DNA of 5,680 bases from Dehalococcoidia bacterium (GTDB taxonomy: Bacteria > Chloroflexota > Dehalococcoidia > JACVQG01 > JAHKAY01), in the NCBI GenBank assembly GCA_030744635.1, contig JASLQE010000014.1:1-5680 (forward strand), given 5' to 3'. The position numbers and the translations under genes are program-made. Below the pieces are notes generated by a model that was not told the origin of the DNA, did no database searches, and worked only from the letters and a program-made list of their open reading frames with translations. Shown piece by piece: positions 4,960-5,680 of the stretch (its first letter is position 1; each line of letters begins with the position of its first letter).

Positions 4960-5247
4960 ATGCACCTGAAAGTCCATTTCTTTGCGCTCTACCGCCAGCT
5001 TGCAAGCTCGACGGAGACGCCGGTGGACCTCCCCGAAGGCGCTACCCTGTCCCAGCTCTGGGAACATGTGCAGGGCATGTACCCCGGCCTGCAGGGATAC
5101 CCGCTGATAGCTGCTGTGAACGGAGAGCAGCGCGATGGCCCCACCCCCCTCAACGAGGGTGAAGAGGTGGCCTTTCTACCCCCCTTCAGTGGCGGCAGCG
5201 ACTCTCCGGGGATGCCCAGATGCATCGGGGCCGGGGGCCTGGGATGA
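4960..5247 (+). CDS. moaD: Molybdopterin synthase small subunit MoaD with a C-terminal tail
   Basis: A 95-residue ubiquitin-fold sulfur carrier. MoaD carries a C-terminal Gly-Gly thiocarboxylate that supplies sulfur to MoaE, which converts cyclic pyranopterin monophosphate to molybdopterin. Typical features are the opening strand LKVHFFALYRQL, LPEGATLSQLWEHV (24-37), AAVNGEQ (51-57), and LNEGEEVAFLPPFSGG (64-79), the hallmark MoaD ending. Here the double glycine (78-79, GGC GGC at 5191-5196) is not terminal: 16 further residues, SDSPGMPRCIGAGGLG, follow before TGA. The first 79 residues alone would be a normal MoaD. The tail would block adenylation by MoeB-type enzymes unless removed; a lost stop codon or sequence error are alternatives. 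It starts 19 nt after ftsH with no clear Shine-Dalgarno and overlaps moaE by ATGA. Confidence 0.88.
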   Translation: MHLKVHFFALYRQLASSTETPVDLPEGATLSQLWEHVQGMYPGLQGYPLIAAVNGEQRDGPTPLNEGEEVAFLPPFSGGSDSPGMPRCIGAGGLG

Positions 5248-5648
5248 TTGAGCTTACCCATCAGCCCCTATCCCCCCGGGCACTCATAGACAGGGTGCAG
5301 AGCGGCCGCTCCGGTGCTGTGCTCGCTTTCCTCGGCGTGGTACGCCAGGAGACCGAGGGCCGGGAGGTGCTCTACCTGGAGTATGAGGCCTTCGAGCCCC
5401 TGGCCCGCGAGAAGATGCGTGAGCTTACCATGGAGATCAAAGCCCGCTACGGGGTGGATGAGGTGGCCATGTCACACCGCCTGGGCCGGGCGGAGGTAGG
5501 GGAGGTGGTCACCGTCATCGCCGTGGCCTCGGCCCACCGTACGGAGGCCTTCGATGCCTGTCGCTATGGGATAGAGCAGCTCAAGGCCCGTGTGCCCATC
5601 TGGAAGAAGGAGGTCTTCCGGGATGGGGAGAACTGGGTGGGAGGCTGA
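5244..5648 (+). CDS. moaE: Molybdopterin synthase catalytic subunit MoaE
   Basis: A 134-residue protein, close to the usual MoaE length. It forms the heterotetramer with MoaD and catalyses insertion of two sulfurs into cyclic pyranopterin monophosphate in the cytoplasm. Recognisable segments are GAVLAFLGVVRQ (24-35, conserved R34), LYLEYEAFEPLA (43-54), MSHRLGRAEVGE (76-87), ASAHR with H98, and LKARVPIWKKE (113-123), where K114 and K121 correspond to the two catalytic lysines of E. coli MoaE (Lys119, Lys126). It ends with the typical DGENWV. I chose the ATG at 5244 because it overlaps the moaD stop as ATGA, has a GGGGG run upstream, and begins at the first family-like residues (MIELT). An in-frame ATG at 5220 would add eight residues (MHRGRGPG) that look non-conserved. 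Translational coupling to moaD would keep subunits balanced. Confidence 0.95.
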   Translation: MIELTHQPLSPRALIDRVQSGRSGAVLAFLGVVRQETEGREVLYLEYEAFEPLAREKMRELTMEIKARYGVDEVAMSHRLGRAEVGEVVTVIAVASAHRTEAFDACRYGIEQLKARVPIWKKEVFRDGENWVGG

Positions 5649-5670
5649 GGGTATATCCCGACCTCCACCC
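5635..5670 (+). terminator. GC-rich hairpin at the end of moaE
   Basis: GGGTGG-G-AGG (5635-5644) pairs with CCTCCACCC (5662-5670), nine pairs with one bulged G. Above a small internal loop, GGG (5649-5651) pairs with CCC (5657-5659) around TATAT. It spans the moaE stop codon. The ten bases left in the window after it (CGCTGTTGTC) are not a T-run, so intrinsic termination is uncertain; the window ends before this can be judged. Confidence 0.4.
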
Positions 5671-5680
5671 CGCTGTTGTC

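Noticed and set aside
5220..5243. Earlier ATG for moaE adding MHRGRGPG
   Set aside because: The added residues do not resemble MoaE starts, while the ATG at 5244 gives the ATGA overlap and the conserved beginning.

Overview
The window reads like a chromosome segment of an anaerobic, moderately GC-rich bacterium, most plausibly an uncultured Dehalococcoidia-type Chloroflexota. The reasons are a reductive-dehalogenase-family gene, a DUF3786-type gene (a family I associate with strict anaerobes) and several genes that seem to be transcribed with almost no leader. The taxonomic assignment is inference; nothing here is a decisive marker.

Layout. (1) Positions 1-237 form a divergent promoter region. 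A perfect consensus TTGACA-17-TATAAT promoter points left, and its predicted +1 falls on the ATG of a gene running off the window (1-48, minus). A rightward TATAAT lies before rdhA, and an 8-bp inverted repeat has one arm on each -10 element. (2) 238-1530 encodes an RdhA-like corrinoid/iron-sulfur protein with both cluster motifs but no Tat signal and no rdhB beside it. (3) 1531-2243 holds no intact gene but is not featureless. It carries two decayed minus-strand gene ends: the C-terminus of a DppC/OppC-type peptide ABC permease (1549-1716) and the catalytic C-terminus of a tyrosine recombinase (about 1971-2095), broken by stops and a frameshift. (4) 2244-2897, minus, encodes a DUF3786-family protein. 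(5) 2898-3005 is a compact divergent promoter region with two extended -10 elements and a 16-bp imperfect direct repeat. (6) 3006-5648, plus, is an apparent operon ftsH-moaD-moaE: a membrane AAA+ zinc protease followed by the two subunits of molybdopterin synthase, with moaD and moaE overlapping by ATGA. A GC-rich hairpin overlaps the end of moaE.

How it fits together. The right half looks like stable core genome (protein quality control plus molybdenum-cofactor synthesis). The left half looks accessory: a dehalogenase-like gene with what may be its own divergent regulator, next to an eroded integrase and a truncated transporter gene, as expected of a decayed insertion site. No complete new system is visible. 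The points most worth checking are the Tat-less RdhA with its symmetric operator-like promoter region, the predicted leaderless starts, the MoaD whose essential terminal Gly-Gly is buried under a 16-residue tail, and the gene remnants that ordinary ORF calling would miss.
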